Both the position numbers and the translations under genes were made by a program. Shown piece after piece: positions 41,768-50,596 of a stretch of DNA of 64,000 nucleotides. The notes under the pieces are model-generated. The model saw only the letters and a list, made by a program, of their open reading frames with translations, was not told where the DNA came from and ran no database searches. Every line of letters starts with the position of its first letter. Position 1 is the stretch's first letter. This stretch comes from Microcaldota archaeon (GTDB taxonomy: Archaea > Micrarchaeota > Micrarchaeia > Anstonellales > Anstonellaceae). The stretch is taken from contig JAOAKE010000001.1 of the NCBI GenBank assembly GCA_026413805.1, positions 23,369 to 87,368 on the forward strand, in the 5' to 3' direction.

Positions 41768-43253
41768 TTTCATTTGTTGTTTTGTTTGCTTTATCTTTGA
41801 CTTGCTGGGATAAAAATTCCTCAATCAAACCCTCCTCTGCCTTGGCCACACACTCATAATAGGCGCTTGTTTTGTTGAAGCCGCAAAATCCACTGTTGCA
41901 TATGCATGATAGGTTTGCATAGCACTGCAAAATAGGGCCAGTTTCAACAGGGAAGGTGCGGGTGTCGTTTTTTGGCACGCAATATTGCCTTGCATTCCCC
42001 ACAACTTTACAGTCACTGTCAGCGGCGCAGTTCTTCTGATCCATTAGCCTCTTGAGGCGTTCGGCTTCAGCAGCCACCTTCTTCTGGCCTTCAATAGAAG
42101 CATTAATACACACCTGCACCAAGCTGCTGTTTTTAAGCTTCTTGCACAGTTCGTATTCACCAGTGTTCTTCACAACCGAAATATAGCAGTCATCTTTCAA
42201 AATATCTAGCTTTTCGCAAAGAACCTTGTTGTTAGTCAGCTGCGCCACAACTAAAGTGCATTGCTCATAAATCGTGGCATTAGTTATTTTTTTGCAGACT
42301 TCCCACTTTTTCCTCTCAGCGCCCAAGGCAACGTAACACTTGTCCCTCTCATATCCTTTTTGGATTTCGCATGTCTGCATAGAGACAAAGTCTTTCACAG
42401 AGCTTTGGTAATAGGCTGCAAAGGAGGAGGCACTAATGAGGCCCTCGGGCTTGGGCGGCAGTTGGGCCGCCTCGGTTTTTATTACAAAGTACTCTCTTTC
42501 ATATCTCTGTGCCACGCCATTTAAGTAGTAGGTAGCAACAACCTTTGCTACCAACTTGCTTTCGCCATCAATCCAATAAGTTATCTTCCTGTTTGTTACA
42601 GACGTCACTTCTGGCGAATCAGGAGAAATGCCCGCTTCCATCAATTGCTTGACAGTAAGCTGCCTGTAGTCCAGAGAATATGATATTTTCGTAGCCTCAA
42701 AACCATTTATCTTCTCACTGCTGACCTCTTCAATAGTGATTGCCTTGTTGGTTATCAGAAAACGCATCTGGTCTTTCTGCGAAAGGTATAGCGCCCTGTC
42801 TGGGATGGCCTTTTTTATGTTGGAAAGCACTCCCTTTACATCACTGTTGTTTTCTGCCATGGCGCAGCGCCGCTCGCCGCCATAAGCAAGGCACACCACA
42901 TCAGAGCTTTCATTTTCCCCGAAAAACGCCTCCAAGTTTCCAAAGTTGCTTGTCAGGTTTACCCAACTTGACGTTCCGTTTTTCCCTATTTGGTAGCGGC
43001 TTTCTACCCCATCAGAAAGTTCTCGGTATTCTAAATAATAATCTTTAAGCGCAGCCCCTGCTTCATAGGTAGAAAGAAGCAGCTGCGCAGCAGGCGTGTC
43101 AATGGCAGGAACAGGCTCTCCCCGTGCGTTCAGCTGCGAATTCTCCTTTAAAAAATAGGCGGCTCCTGCTATCAGCAAAATTACCACTACCCCCAAGAGC
43201 AACAAAACGCGGCTGTCTATGCCAAGCTGCTTTTTTTCCTTGTCCTGGTTCAT
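41739..43253 (-). CDS. Membrane-anchored Cys-rich exported protein
   Basis: A 504-residue protein with a short polar start (MNQDKEKKQLGIDSR), one N-terminal membrane anchor (VLLLLGVVVILLIAGAAYFL) and a large outside domain. Residues about 40-265 look lipoprotein-carrier-like (strands plus YWIDGESKLVAKVVATYY). From about 285 on, Cys recur with regular spacing (CEIQKGYERDKC, CKKITNATIYEQC, CEKLDILKDDC, CKKLKNSSLVQVC), suggesting four disulfide-linked helical repeats. A second Cys block (NCAADSDC ... CYANLSCICNSGFC) follows. Its stop lies antisense inside the tRNA-Lys intron. Confidence 0.82.
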   Translation of the reverse strand: MNQDKEKKQLGIDSRVLLLLGVVVILLIAGAAYFLKENSQLNARGEPVPAIDTPAAQLLLSTYEAGAALKDYYLEYRELSDGVESRYQIGKNGTSSWVNLTSNFGNLEAFFGENESSDVVCLAYGGERRCAMAENNSDVKGVLSNIKKAIPDRALYLSQKDQMRFLITNKAITIEEVSSEKINGFEATKISYSLDYRQLTVKQLMEAGISPDSPEVTSVTNRKITYWIDGESKLVAKVVATYYLNGVAQRYEREYFVIKTEAAQLPPKPEGLISASSFAAYYQSSVKDFVSMQTCEIQKGYERDKCYVALGAERKKWEVCKKITNATIYEQCTLVVAQLTNNKVLCEKLDILKDDCYISVVKNTGEYELCKKLKNSSLVQVCINASIEGQKKVAAEAERLKRLMDQKNCAADSDCKVVGNARQYCVPKNDTRTFPVETGPILQCYANLSCICNSGFCGFNKTSAYYECVAKAEEGLIEEFLSQQVKDKANKTTNETGPEGAPAA

Positions 43254-43341
43254 TGCTCTCCCTCCAGCCAAAACGCTAAATTCTTCTGAAAAGGTTATAA
43301 TCTTTCTCTATTTTGTTTGGCGCGAGCAGCACCTAATCCGC

Positions 43342-44505
43342 TTATCGCCCGGCAATTATTTTTATTACATCTCCATCTCCAAGCAAATGGTCTGCGCCAA
43401 TCCTGGTCTTTCTTTTTACATCAATCGCCCCTATAAACTTAGCAGCAAGCTCGCTGTGCACCATCCCCGCAAGCTGGCGCGCAGTTGTTCCCTTTGGGAC
43501 TAAGAACGCATCCGGCAAAATCTCCCCTTTATGGTTAGAGAGCCTATGTTCATCCTCAACAGGGTAAACTACAATTGCCCCCATTTTCTTGTACACTGCC
43601 CAGTCTATTATCTCCTGCACCCCGCTGCTTTTGTGGGCTTTGAGGAACGCATCTATCTGTGATAGGGCCTCCTTTTGTTTTTCATCAGGCGTTCCCACTA
43701 GCTTAAAAGAGCCCTGCCCCGGGGCATACTCGATCAATCCATGCTCTGCCGCCTTTCGCAGGGCAAGCTCTATCGCTGCGCTGCAGGCAAATACATTTTC
43801 AAGCCCTCTTTGCCTTGCCTTTTCAAATTCTTCTTTTGCGCCGGGCAGGTCCACTTTGTTGAAAGCGACGGCTATAGGAAATCGCATCTCCACCAGCTTC
43901 TGGGCTATTCGTTTCATTCCATCATCATCAGGCATGGTGCCATCGCCTACCTCCAGCCCACAAGAAGCAGCAGCCTGCAAAAGCATTCCCTCGCTTATCC
44001 TCAGGCCAGAAAGCGAAAGGGCGGCTTCCTTCAATGCCAAGTGCCGCCCTCCGCCCTTCCTTTTCATTATTTCAAAGACCCACATCGCTATTTCTTCTTT
44101 TAAAAAAGCAACCTCGTCCATTGGGGAGCAGCCTTGGCACGGGTTGCCATGCAAGTCAGTTTTTCCGCTGCCATCCACAACTTGGATAAATACGTCGGCT
44201 TCACGCAGCGAATCTAGAAAGCGGTTGCCAAGCCCCCTCCCCTTATGGGCTTCTGGCACAAGCCCAGGCGTGTCAATTATGCCGACTGGCACGAGGCGAA
44301 CGCCATCAACGCATTTTGAATTTTTGGGGTTGCAGGCTTTCAGTCCAAGCTCCACGTGTGGGCATTGCGCCCTAACATAAGTCACTCCTCTGCTTGCGGT
44401 AGTAGTGGTAAAGGGATAGTTTGCTATTGCAGCATCAACCATAGTAACCGCTGCAAAAAAAGTGCTCTTTCCTTTGTTAGGGGCGCCAACCACTCCAAGA
44501 AGCAT
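43342..44505 (-). CDS. YchF/OLA1-like archaeal GTPase with TGS domain
   Basis: A 387-residue OBG-superfamily GTPase. G1 is GAPNKGKST (7-15), G2 lies in YPFTTTT, G3 is IIDTPGLV, and G4 is AFNKVDL. A helical insertion (about 120-200) precedes G4, and a TGS domain ends the protein (GDGDVIKIIAGR). Archaeal members associate with ribosomes. Start is ATG 44505. It is divergent from the RFC large-subunit gene across a 53-base gap with TATA-like elements. Confidence 0.92.
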   Translation of the reverse strand: MLLGVVGAPNKGKSTFFAAVTMVDAAIANYPFTTTTASRGVTYVRAQCPHVELGLKACNPKNSKCVDGVRLVPVGIIDTPGLVPEAHKGRGLGNRFLDSLREADVFIQVVDGSGKTDLHGNPCQGCSPMDEVAFLKEEIAMWVFEIMKRKGGGRHLALKEAALSLSGLRISEGMLLQAAASCGLEVGDGTMPDDDGMKRIAQKLVEMRFPIAVAFNKVDLPGAKEEFEKARQRGLENVFACSAAIELALRKAAEHGLIEYAPGQGSFKLVGTPDEKQKEALSQIDAFLKAHKSSGVQEIIDWAVYKKMGAIVVYPVEDEHRLSNHKGEILPDAFLVPKGTTARQLAGMVHSELAAKFIGAIDVKRKTRIGADHLLGDGDVIKIIAGR

Positions 44506-44558
44506 GCTTTAGACAAGGAAGCCATCACTATTAAAGCTTAACACAGAATTATCACTAC

Positions 44559-45770
44559 ATGCTCTTCTCATCTGAAAAGCCGCAAAGACTCTCAGAAATA
44601 GCAGGCAACCAACCTGCCATGTCTGAGATAAAAAAATGGGCCGATGCTTGGGAAAAGGGAGGCGCACAAAAACCCCTTTTGATATTTGGCCCTCCAGGGA
44701 CAGGAAAAACCTCCATAGCATACGCACTCGCATCCGAATATGGATGGGGAATTTTTGAGTTCAATGCCTCTGATTTGCGCGATGAGGCAGCAGCTGAGCG
44801 GTTTCTTGCAAATGCTTCCCTTTCAGGCAGCCTTTTTGGGAAAAGGAAGCTCATATTAATTGATGATGTAGACTCGCTTTCCCCCCAAGAAGACAAAGGA
44901 GGGCTAGCCGCAATCTCAAAAATAATTACTTCCTCCAAGCAGCCCACAATACTAACTGCTATTGACTATTACGACAAAAAGCTCCAAGGCATAAGGGGCA
45001 GCTGCACTCCTGTAAAGCTGCAAAGAGTCTATTTGCCGACCATCCTCTCGCTCCTTAAAAAAATTGCAGCTAAACATAAAGTAGAAGTGAGCGAGAAAGA
45101 CCTAGCAGCAGTGGCCTCTGCTTCTGGCGGCGATGTTCGCGCAGCCCTCAATGACTTGCAGGCCCGCAACCTGAGTGCAAGGCGGGACTCCCAAAAAAAC
45201 ATATTTGAAGTAGTTCGCGCCATCTTCAAGTCCAGCGCATATTCAGAGGCGCGCAGGGCAGCTTTTGATTCTGAAACCGAGCACGATACCCTCAAGCTCT
45301 GGATAGCAGAGAACATACCTGTAGAATATGAAAAGCCATTTGACATAGCAGAGGCATACAATTCCCTTTCGCGCGCAGATGTGTTCGACGGCAGGATACT
45401 AAAAAGGCAGTACTGGGGCTTTCTGCGCTACTCCTCTGACCACATCTCAGCAGGAGTGGCGGTTGCAAAAAGCTCTCGTTATAGCAAGTTTTCCACTTAT
45501 GCTTACCCGAACTATATCAAAGAGATGGGAGCAACCAAGTCCTCGCGCCAGCTGCGAAAGGCAATCTTGCGAAAAATCGCGCTTGCCTGCCACTGCTCAA
45601 TGAGGCAAGCTGAAGCATACCTTTTCTTGCTTAACCTCCTTTCCTCAAAGGACGCACAAGGAACTGCAAAGTTTTTTGGATTTAACGAAGACGAGCTTCA
45701 ATTCCTTGCATCCCTGCCTTCAAATGCTGCTGCCAGCAGGGGAGCAGGCAGGCAAAAAAGCGGAGGCTGA
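44559..45770 (+). CDS. rfcL: Replication factor C large subunit
   Basis: Clamp-loader ATPase that loads PCNA. The 403-residue AAA+ protein has Walker A FGPPGTGKTS (43-52), Walker B LILIDDVDSL (98-107; DDVD where DEVD is usual), sensor 1 LTAIDYYDK and sensor 2 SGGDVRAALNDLQ. The C-terminal collar domain is helical (about 230-400), ending in a Lys/Ala/Gly-rich tail. A TTAAAGCTTAAC box about 25 bases upstream gives a leaderless message. Two small genes follow with gaps of 2 and 0 bases. Confidence 0.95.
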   Translation: MLFSSEKPQRLSEIAGNQPAMSEIKKWADAWEKGGAQKPLLIFGPPGTGKTSIAYALASEYGWGIFEFNASDLRDEAAAERFLANASLSGSLFGKRKLILIDDVDSLSPQEDKGGLAAISKIITSSKQPTILTAIDYYDKKLQGIRGSCTPVKLQRVYLPTILSLLKKIAAKHKVEVSEKDLAAVASASGGDVRAALNDLQARNLSARRDSQKNIFEVVRAIFKSSAYSEARRAAFDSETEHDTLKLWIAENIPVEYEKPFDIAEAYNSLSRADVFDGRILKRQYWGFLRYSSDHISAGVAVAKSSRYSKFSTYAYPNYIKEMGATKSSRQLRKAILRKIALACHCSMRQAEAYLFLLNLLSSKDAQGTAKFFGFNEDELQFLASLPSNAAASRGAGRQKSGG

Positions 45771-45772
45771 AT

Positions 45773-46213
45773 ATGAAGCGGTTTCACCCGTCCCCGAAGA
45801 AAAAATGGGTGCAGGCGGCATGCATCCTCCTTTTTTTTGCTATCGTGATTTTTGCCCTTCCCATCCCGATGGATGCCACGCTGTCCTACACATCTTTCTT
45901 TTTTTTGGCGCTTGTTGTCCTCGCATCCGCCATGCTTGAGACAGCGCGCATGCTGCTTATCACCTACACCATGTCAGATGACGCAATAACAATGGAGAAG
46001 ACATTTTTGTCCTCATTCAAGCACACCATCCCATTCAAAAGCATAGACAACATATTTACAAAAGCATCTGCGGTTGACAGGCTCTTGTCGCTGGCAGACG
46101 TCTATATAGACACGCCCGGGGGCTTTGGCTTTGAGATGGTGATGCATGACATCCCGCAAGAGGTGGCAGATGAGCTTCTTGCGGCAGTGAAAAAGGTAAA
46201 AGGTAGTGGTTAG
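45773..46213 (+). CDS. PH-like (bPH2) membrane protein
   Basis: A 146-residue protein with two membrane helices (about 13-32 and 38-60) followed by a bacterial-type PH domain: LLITYTMSDDAITMEK, then the KHTIPFKSIDNIFTKASAVDRLL strand-helix motif seen in YdbS/YdbT-like bPH2 proteins, and GFEMVMHDIPQEVADELL. Function unknown; it probably acts at the membrane face. It starts two bases after rfcL and ends directly at the ATG of the EndA-like gene, so the three are co-transcribed. Confidence 0.82.
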   Translation: MKRFHPSPKKKWVQAACILLFFAIVIFALPIPMDATLSYTSFFFLALVVLASAMLETARMLLITYTMSDDAITMEKTFLSSFKHTIPFKSIDNIFTKASAVDRLLSLADVYIDTPGGFGFEMVMHDIPQEVADELLAAVKKVKGSG

Positions 46214-46714
46214 ATGCTTGTTGAATCTAAGAAGAAAAAAGGGTTTTTTGAGGAAACGAACAATGAGCTTGCCTCTCTTTTTGCCGAGGCTGGCGCAGGG
46301 TTTTCGTTCCAAAAGCAGTTCCTTTTCCACCCACTGGAAGCCGCCTATTTTGTTAAAATCGGAAAGGCAGCTTTCAAGGATTTCAAGACTTTTGAAAGCT
46401 TCCTGTCGCGCTGGAGGCAGAAAGACCCGTCATTTCCCTTTGCATTTTCAGTCTATTTTGCCATCCGCCAGACAGGAAGGCTCATCTATCCATACATGAA
46501 AAAAACGAACTTCTTTCGCGTCTATTCCCCCGGAGTTGGCAGGCAGGATTCCCGTCCTTCCCAACTGGTTTGCCTCTTGCCAGGGAAGTTTCCATCGCAA
46601 AAAACACTTGAGAACGAGGTAAGAGTTGCACACCTTGCAAGGCTGGATTTGATAGTTGCATGCGGAACCCCGCAAAACATAAGGTTTTACAAAATCTCCA
46701 GCTTCAATTTCTAG
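46214..46714 (+). CDS. EndA-fold protein lacking the catalytic His and Lys
   Basis: A 166-residue protein matching the tRNA-splicing endonuclease fold. An N-domain HPLEAAYFVKIGKAAF (39-54) leads to a C-domain FAFSVYFAIRQTG (76-88), FFRVY (100-104), LVCLLPGKF and ENEVRVAHLARLDLIVAC (133-150), then NIRFYKISSF. The Tyr (104) is kept, but the catalytic His aligns with Pro115 and the catalytic Lys with Arg143/Leu144. It is therefore probably structural or RNA-binding rather than a nuclease. Its ATG touches the stop of the PH-like gene in the rfcL operon. Confidence 0.7.
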   Translation: MLVESKKKKGFFEETNNELASLFAEAGAGFSFQKQFLFHPLEAAYFVKIGKAAFKDFKTFESFLSRWRQKDPSFPFAFSVYFAIRQTGRLIYPYMKKTNFFRVYSPGVGRQDSRPSQLVCLLPGKFPSQKTLENEVRVAHLARLDLIVACGTPQNIRFYKISSFNF

Positions 46715-46768
46715 CTTCCGCGCCCCATCTACAAATAGTGTTTTATTACTCCTTACAGTTTTTTTCGC

Positions 46769-47272
46769 ATGCAGCATTGCCTTTCATGTGGCGCAACTAT
46801 TGACGAGTTTGATTCAGCTTACTATGCCCGCACAATGCTTTGCATCCCATGCTGGACAAGAAAGGCTTCAGAGCTCGCAAAATCCCCCTGCCCTCGCTGT
46901 GGGGTGCTTGTGCGAAAGGAGGAGGCAAGGCTAAGGGAAGGAAGGTATTACTGCGGGCACTGCTTTTTTGAGCTTGAAAGGCTGGAAAAAATCCCACAAA
47001 AGCCATTATGCACCCTTTGCAGGAATGCAATTGAGGACTGGCAGGGCAGCATAAGGTCTCCGGCCGGGCAATTCTTCCACAAATCATGCCTTGAGGACAT
47101 CAAGAAAGGGCGGCATGCTGCCCGCTGCATTAGGTGTGGCAGGCAGACAGACATCTATTCAGTTTCGCCTGATGGATTGATTACCTGCTTTGAGTGCGCA
47201 AAAAAAGGAGAGGGCACACAGAAAGCCGCCTCGCTTTTGGTAAGCATATTCAATCGCGTGATGCCTCGCTGA
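46769..47272 (+). CDS. Multi-zinc-finger (LIM-like) protein
   Basis: A 167-residue soluble protein with eight paired metal-binding motifs in order: CLSC (about 4-7), CIPC (25-28), CPRC (41-44), CGHC (62-65), CTLC (82-85), HKSC, CIRC and CFEC. The alternation matches LIM or treble-clef tandem zinc domains. Partners and function are unknown; such proteins usually bind proteins or RNA. It starts 54 bases after the EndA-like gene and has a TATA-like TGTTTTATTA upstream. Confidence 0.82.
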   Translation: MQHCLSCGATIDEFDSAYYARTMLCIPCWTRKASELAKSPCPRCGVLVRKEEARLREGRYYCGHCFFELERLEKIPQKPLCTLCRNAIEDWQGSIRSPAGQFFHKSCLEDIKKGRHAARCIRCGRQTDIYSVSPDGLITCFECAKKGEGTQKAASLLVSIFNRVMPR

Positions 47273-47328
47273 CGTTTTCAGCCCAACCCAAATCAAATAC
47301 TTAATAAACTTCCTCCCAAAATAATAAT

Positions 47329-48201
47329 ATGGTCGCCAAGCTTCTGGCCAGCCAGAACTCTTCCTATCTTTTTCCAGCTGGCATTGAGCTTAAGAACTTC
47401 CCAGACAAGGAAAGCCATGTTTTGGTAAAAGACCTTGAGTCATTGCGCGGGCAAGACGTGCAGGTTCTCCATCGCTGCTACCCCAAGCAAGACAGCAGCC
47501 TTGTCCAGCTCTTTTTAATTGGCAGGACGGTTGCCAAAGTGGCAAATCGCATGGAAGCAATTATCCCCTACTTACCATATGCCCGGCAGGACAAGATCTG
47601 GAAGCCCGGCGAGGCGCTTTCTGCCGAAGCGGTCTGCGAAATGATAAAGGCAGCAGGGTTTTCATCAATAGCCACCTTTGACTGCCACTTCATAAAGAAG
47701 CCTGGCGAAACAACTTACGGCGGAATCCGAATACGCAACTTCTCACTTTCAAGCGCCCTCGTCTCTTACTTTAAGGCAAAAAAGCCAGACGCGATATTCA
47801 TCTCCCCTGATGAAGGGGCAAAATACTTGGTAAGCGAAAGCGGCGGGGCGTCAATGGTCAAAAAGAGGGGCGACTATGCAAACCATAAAAAGAGGGCAGT
47901 CCGCCAGGTCGAGTCCCTTGAGCTGAATGGCGGGCTCGATGTTCGCGGCAAAGACGTAATCATACTTGACGACATGATTGCAGGCGGGGGCACCATGATT
48001 CGCGCAGTTCGCGCAGTAATTTCGCTTGGCGCGCGTTCAGTTTGCTGTGGCTGCACACACGGGCTGTTTTTAGGGGACTCTTACACAAAGCTTCAAGATG
48101 CCGGCGCCGAAGAAATAGTCTCTTCAAACACAATTGCCTCCGAGGCTTCAAAGATAGACATATTGCCCGAGATAAAAAACAAAATACTGGGCACTTTCTA
48201 A
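47329..48201 (+). CDS. prs: Ribose-phosphate pyrophosphokinase (PRPP synthetase)
   Basis: Makes PRPP from ribose 5-phosphate and ATP for nucleotide, His and NAD synthesis. The 290-residue protein has the RQDKIWKPGEALSAE loop (about 85-99), the catalytic DCHFIKKP segment, FISPDEGAKYL and the PRPP-binding IILDDMIAGGGTM (about 209-221). Length and motifs fit the archaeal enzyme. A TACTTAATAAAC promoter element sits about 25 bases upstream. Confidence 0.95.
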   Translation: MVAKLLASQNSSYLFPAGIELKNFPDKESHVLVKDLESLRGQDVQVLHRCYPKQDSSLVQLFLIGRTVAKVANRMEAIIPYLPYARQDKIWKPGEALSAEAVCEMIKAAGFSSIATFDCHFIKKPGETTYGGIRIRNFSLSSALVSYFKAKKPDAIFISPDEGAKYLVSESGGASMVKKRGDYANHKKRAVRQVESLELNGGLDVRGKDVIILDDMIAGGGTMIRAVRAVISLGARSVCCGCTHGLFLGDSYTKLQDAGAEEIVSSNTIASEASKIDILPEIKNKILGTF

Positions 48202-48217
48202 ATTTACCTTTGCGCTT

Positions 48218-49741
48218 ATGTGTGGCTTGCTGTCTGCCCAAAAGGTGCTTTCTGGGGAGGTTGCAGCCAGGACCTTTTTTGTCCGCCCGCCAGAGCCCGT
48301 CCCTCAACTGTTGGTCTCAAGCCCAGCAGAATCGATATACATCGGAAAGACCAAGCTGTTAAAAGTACCTTTCTTTTGGAACCCAGCCAAGCTAATCAAC
48401 CCTCATCTGTGCATTGTGGGCATTACAGGCTCTGGCAAATCCTATTTTGTAAAGGCATTCACTACCCGCGCACGCCTTGTTTTCAATGCCAATATCCTCA
48501 TACTGGACTGGGCGGGCGAATATGTGGAGTGGGTGCGGCTCGCAGGCGGCAAGGTAATTTCATTTGGCGAGAACGGAATCAACCTGCTAGACCCCGGCCA
48601 AGCCACCCCGGAGATTCGCATGCGGCAGGTAATCTCTGCATTGGAGATGCTTACCGACTTGGCAAGCTTTCCTTCGCAGCGCTCCCTTACTGAAGAAGCT
48701 ATAGAAAAGGCGTACTTGCAGAGGGGCCTTTCCTTGAACAAAGCAGGTCAGCAAAAAAAGCCACCTACCCTTGCAGAGGTGCACGCCATTTTAAAAAAGG
48801 ATGCAAAAAGGTCCCAGGCAGCCTCTGAAGCAGCAAGGAGGGTTAATTCCCTTCTGCTTTCATCTGGCAAGTCATTTTCTCACTCTACCATTGGGATAGA
48901 CTCAATCCTCTCGGGCCTTGTGTGCATTGATTTGCACTCCCTGCCAACCGAGTCTCTAAGAAGCCTTGCAGGCCTGACAATACTTCAGTTCATTAAAGAC
49001 AGGATGCGCTCCGAGCAGTTCCAAGCAGAGGGCAGGCCCAGGCTCTTTGTGGTGGTTGACGAGGCTTGGAAGATTGCTTCTGATGAGCGCTCCGATGTAA
49101 TCTCCATCGTGCGGGAGGGCAGAAAGTATGGCTTTGGGTTGATAATTGCCTCCCAAAACCCAACTGACATTCACAAAAGCATTTTTTCAAATGCAGGGAC
49201 AACATTCATCTTCCGCCTGACCCTTGCCTCCGAGCGCGAATACCTTCGCTCTTCCCTTTCTTATTCAGACTATTATGAAGAAGCCTCGCATAGCATGGGG
49301 GTAGGGCAGGCCCTCGTCCACATCGAGCCAGCAGCAGCAATCCCCTGCCCGCGCAATTTCATAATAGATAAAGTCGACGGAGAGCCCCTCCTCGAAGTTT
49401 GCTATATTTGCGGTGGTGGCATGAACCTTGAAATGGAAAAAGAATTTTTGGTGCGCAAGCTGCATAATTTCGGCTTGACTGAAAGGCAGGTCGCCCACCT
49501 GCTTGGAAGGTTTGAGCGAGGAAGCTTTACTTTAGACGCCCCAACCTTCATTTTAGAGCTAGAGAAATTTGGGCATAGCCGCGCTGCAATAATTATGCTT
49601 TTGCGCGACCTCGGGGCCCATGAAAAAGACCTTCTTCGCCTTTTCTCATCAGCATTTCAAAAAGGCAAGGCAAAGATTTCAGTGGAGCTATCTACAGAAA
49701 AGGAAAAAGAAAAAAGCCGGAGGCAGAAAAACAAACCATAG
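48218..49741 (+). CDS. HerA/VirB4-like P-loop ATPase
   Basis: A 507-residue ATPase of the HerA/FtsK superfamily. Walker A is IVGITGSGKSYF (about 66-77), Walker B is LFVVVDEAWKIA (about 275-286), with LIIASQNPTDI as a sensor. Two regions surround the core: an N-terminal 60-residue beta domain and a long C-terminal extension (from about 390) with a helical, charged end. Such proteins pump or unwind DNA or drive secretion. No NurA nuclease gene lies beside it, so repair is not the obvious role. It is nine bases upstream of a coiled-coil partner. Confidence 0.85.
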   Translation: MCGLLSAQKVLSGEVAARTFFVRPPEPVPQLLVSSPAESIYIGKTKLLKVPFFWNPAKLINPHLCIVGITGSGKSYFVKAFTTRARLVFNANILILDWAGEYVEWVRLAGGKVISFGENGINLLDPGQATPEIRMRQVISALEMLTDLASFPSQRSLTEEAIEKAYLQRGLSLNKAGQQKKPPTLAEVHAILKKDAKRSQAASEAARRVNSLLLSSGKSFSHSTIGIDSILSGLVCIDLHSLPTESLRSLAGLTILQFIKDRMRSEQFQAEGRPRLFVVVDEAWKIASDERSDVISIVREGRKYGFGLIIASQNPTDIHKSIFSNAGTTFIFRLTLASEREYLRSSLSYSDYYEEASHSMGVGQALVHIEPAAAIPCPRNFIIDKVDGEPLLEVCYICGGGMNLEMEKEFLVRKLHNFGLTERQVAHLLGRFERGSFTLDAPTFILELEKFGHSRAAIIMLLRDLGAHEKDLLRLFSSAFQKGKAKISVELSTEKEKEKSRRQKNKP

Positions 49742-49750
49742 GGTGTTCCC

Positions 49751-50596
49751 ATGTCGTTGAAAGAAAAAACGATAAAGCTTGATTTCTCCATCCCAATTTT
49801 TTTCAAGGGAAGCTGGCCCCCAGACACCTCTTTGCTTGCAGCAGCTGGCTTTGACTCAATCTCAATATCTTCCCGAGCCTTAAAGATAACTAAAGTGCAT
49901 GGCACTGATTTGGTTGGCACCCCGAACAACATGACTCAAATAACCATACAAAAAGGCAGCGCCACAATCACCATTCTCGCCCCAAGCCAAACTGATGAAG
50001 AAGCTGCCAAGATGAGAGCAATACTTATTTTTCTGCGAGTGGCTCGTCTCATCCCAGGCTTATCTGCCGAATTGTCCAAAGTCTCAGAACTTATCCTGCC
50101 TTCGCTCGAGGTGGCAAATTCCATCTTTTCTTCTTCTTATGATTCGCTTTTGAAAAGGCATAAAGACTTGGAAGAGCTGTTTTATGAGGAGCAGAAAAAG
50201 AACAAGCAGCTTGCAAAAATGTCTGAGGAGCTTGCAGCTTCCAACCTTGACCTTGAAAAGCAAGTCGGGGAGCTAAAGGAGTGGCGGCGCAGGCTCGAAA
50301 CACTGCCTGATGAAGCCCTCTGCGAGCTGGTGCTGGATTGGGTCAACACCCATAGGGGCACATTCAGCCTGCCAAGCTTCTCCAAAGCCACGGGGGTACC
50401 GCCTGCAAGGGCAGAAGAAGGGCTTGAAATGCTTCTTAAAAAAGGCGTCCTTCGCCGTCTGAAAAGCGGGTTTGCCCAAGAGTCTTCCCTTGCTGAAAGG
50501 CAGTTTGAAGTGAAAGGCCTCTTGCCAGGGAGGGCAAAAGATTCAATCTATCGCTGGCTGCGCAACACCTTCTCTTCATCTATCAAAAACAAGTAG
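49751..50596 (+). CDS. Coiled-coil protein paired with the HerA-like ATPase
   Basis: A 281-residue protein: an N-terminal beta-rich domain (about 1-85), a coiled coil (about 130-185: DSLLKRHKDLEELFYEEQKK onward), and a C-terminal winged-helix-like region (about 190-245: LPSFSKATGVPPARAEEGLEMLLKKGVLRR). A GGGTG site precedes ATG 49751. It probably partners the ATPase, perhaps as a DNA or filament adaptor. Its last 49 bases overlap the opposing membrane protein gene. Confidence 0.72.
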   Translation: MSLKEKTIKLDFSIPIFFKGSWPPDTSLLAAAGFDSISISSRALKITKVHGTDLVGTPNNMTQITIQKGSATITILAPSQTDEEAAKMRAILIFLRVARLIPGLSAELSKVSELILPSLEVANSIFSSSYDSLLKRHKDLEELFYEEQKKNKQLAKMSEELAASNLDLEKQVGELKEWRRRLETLPDEALCELVLDWVNTHRGTFSLPSFSKATGVPPARAEEGLEMLLKKGVLRRLKSGFAQESSLAERQFEVKGLLPGRAKDSIYRWLRNTFSSSIKNK

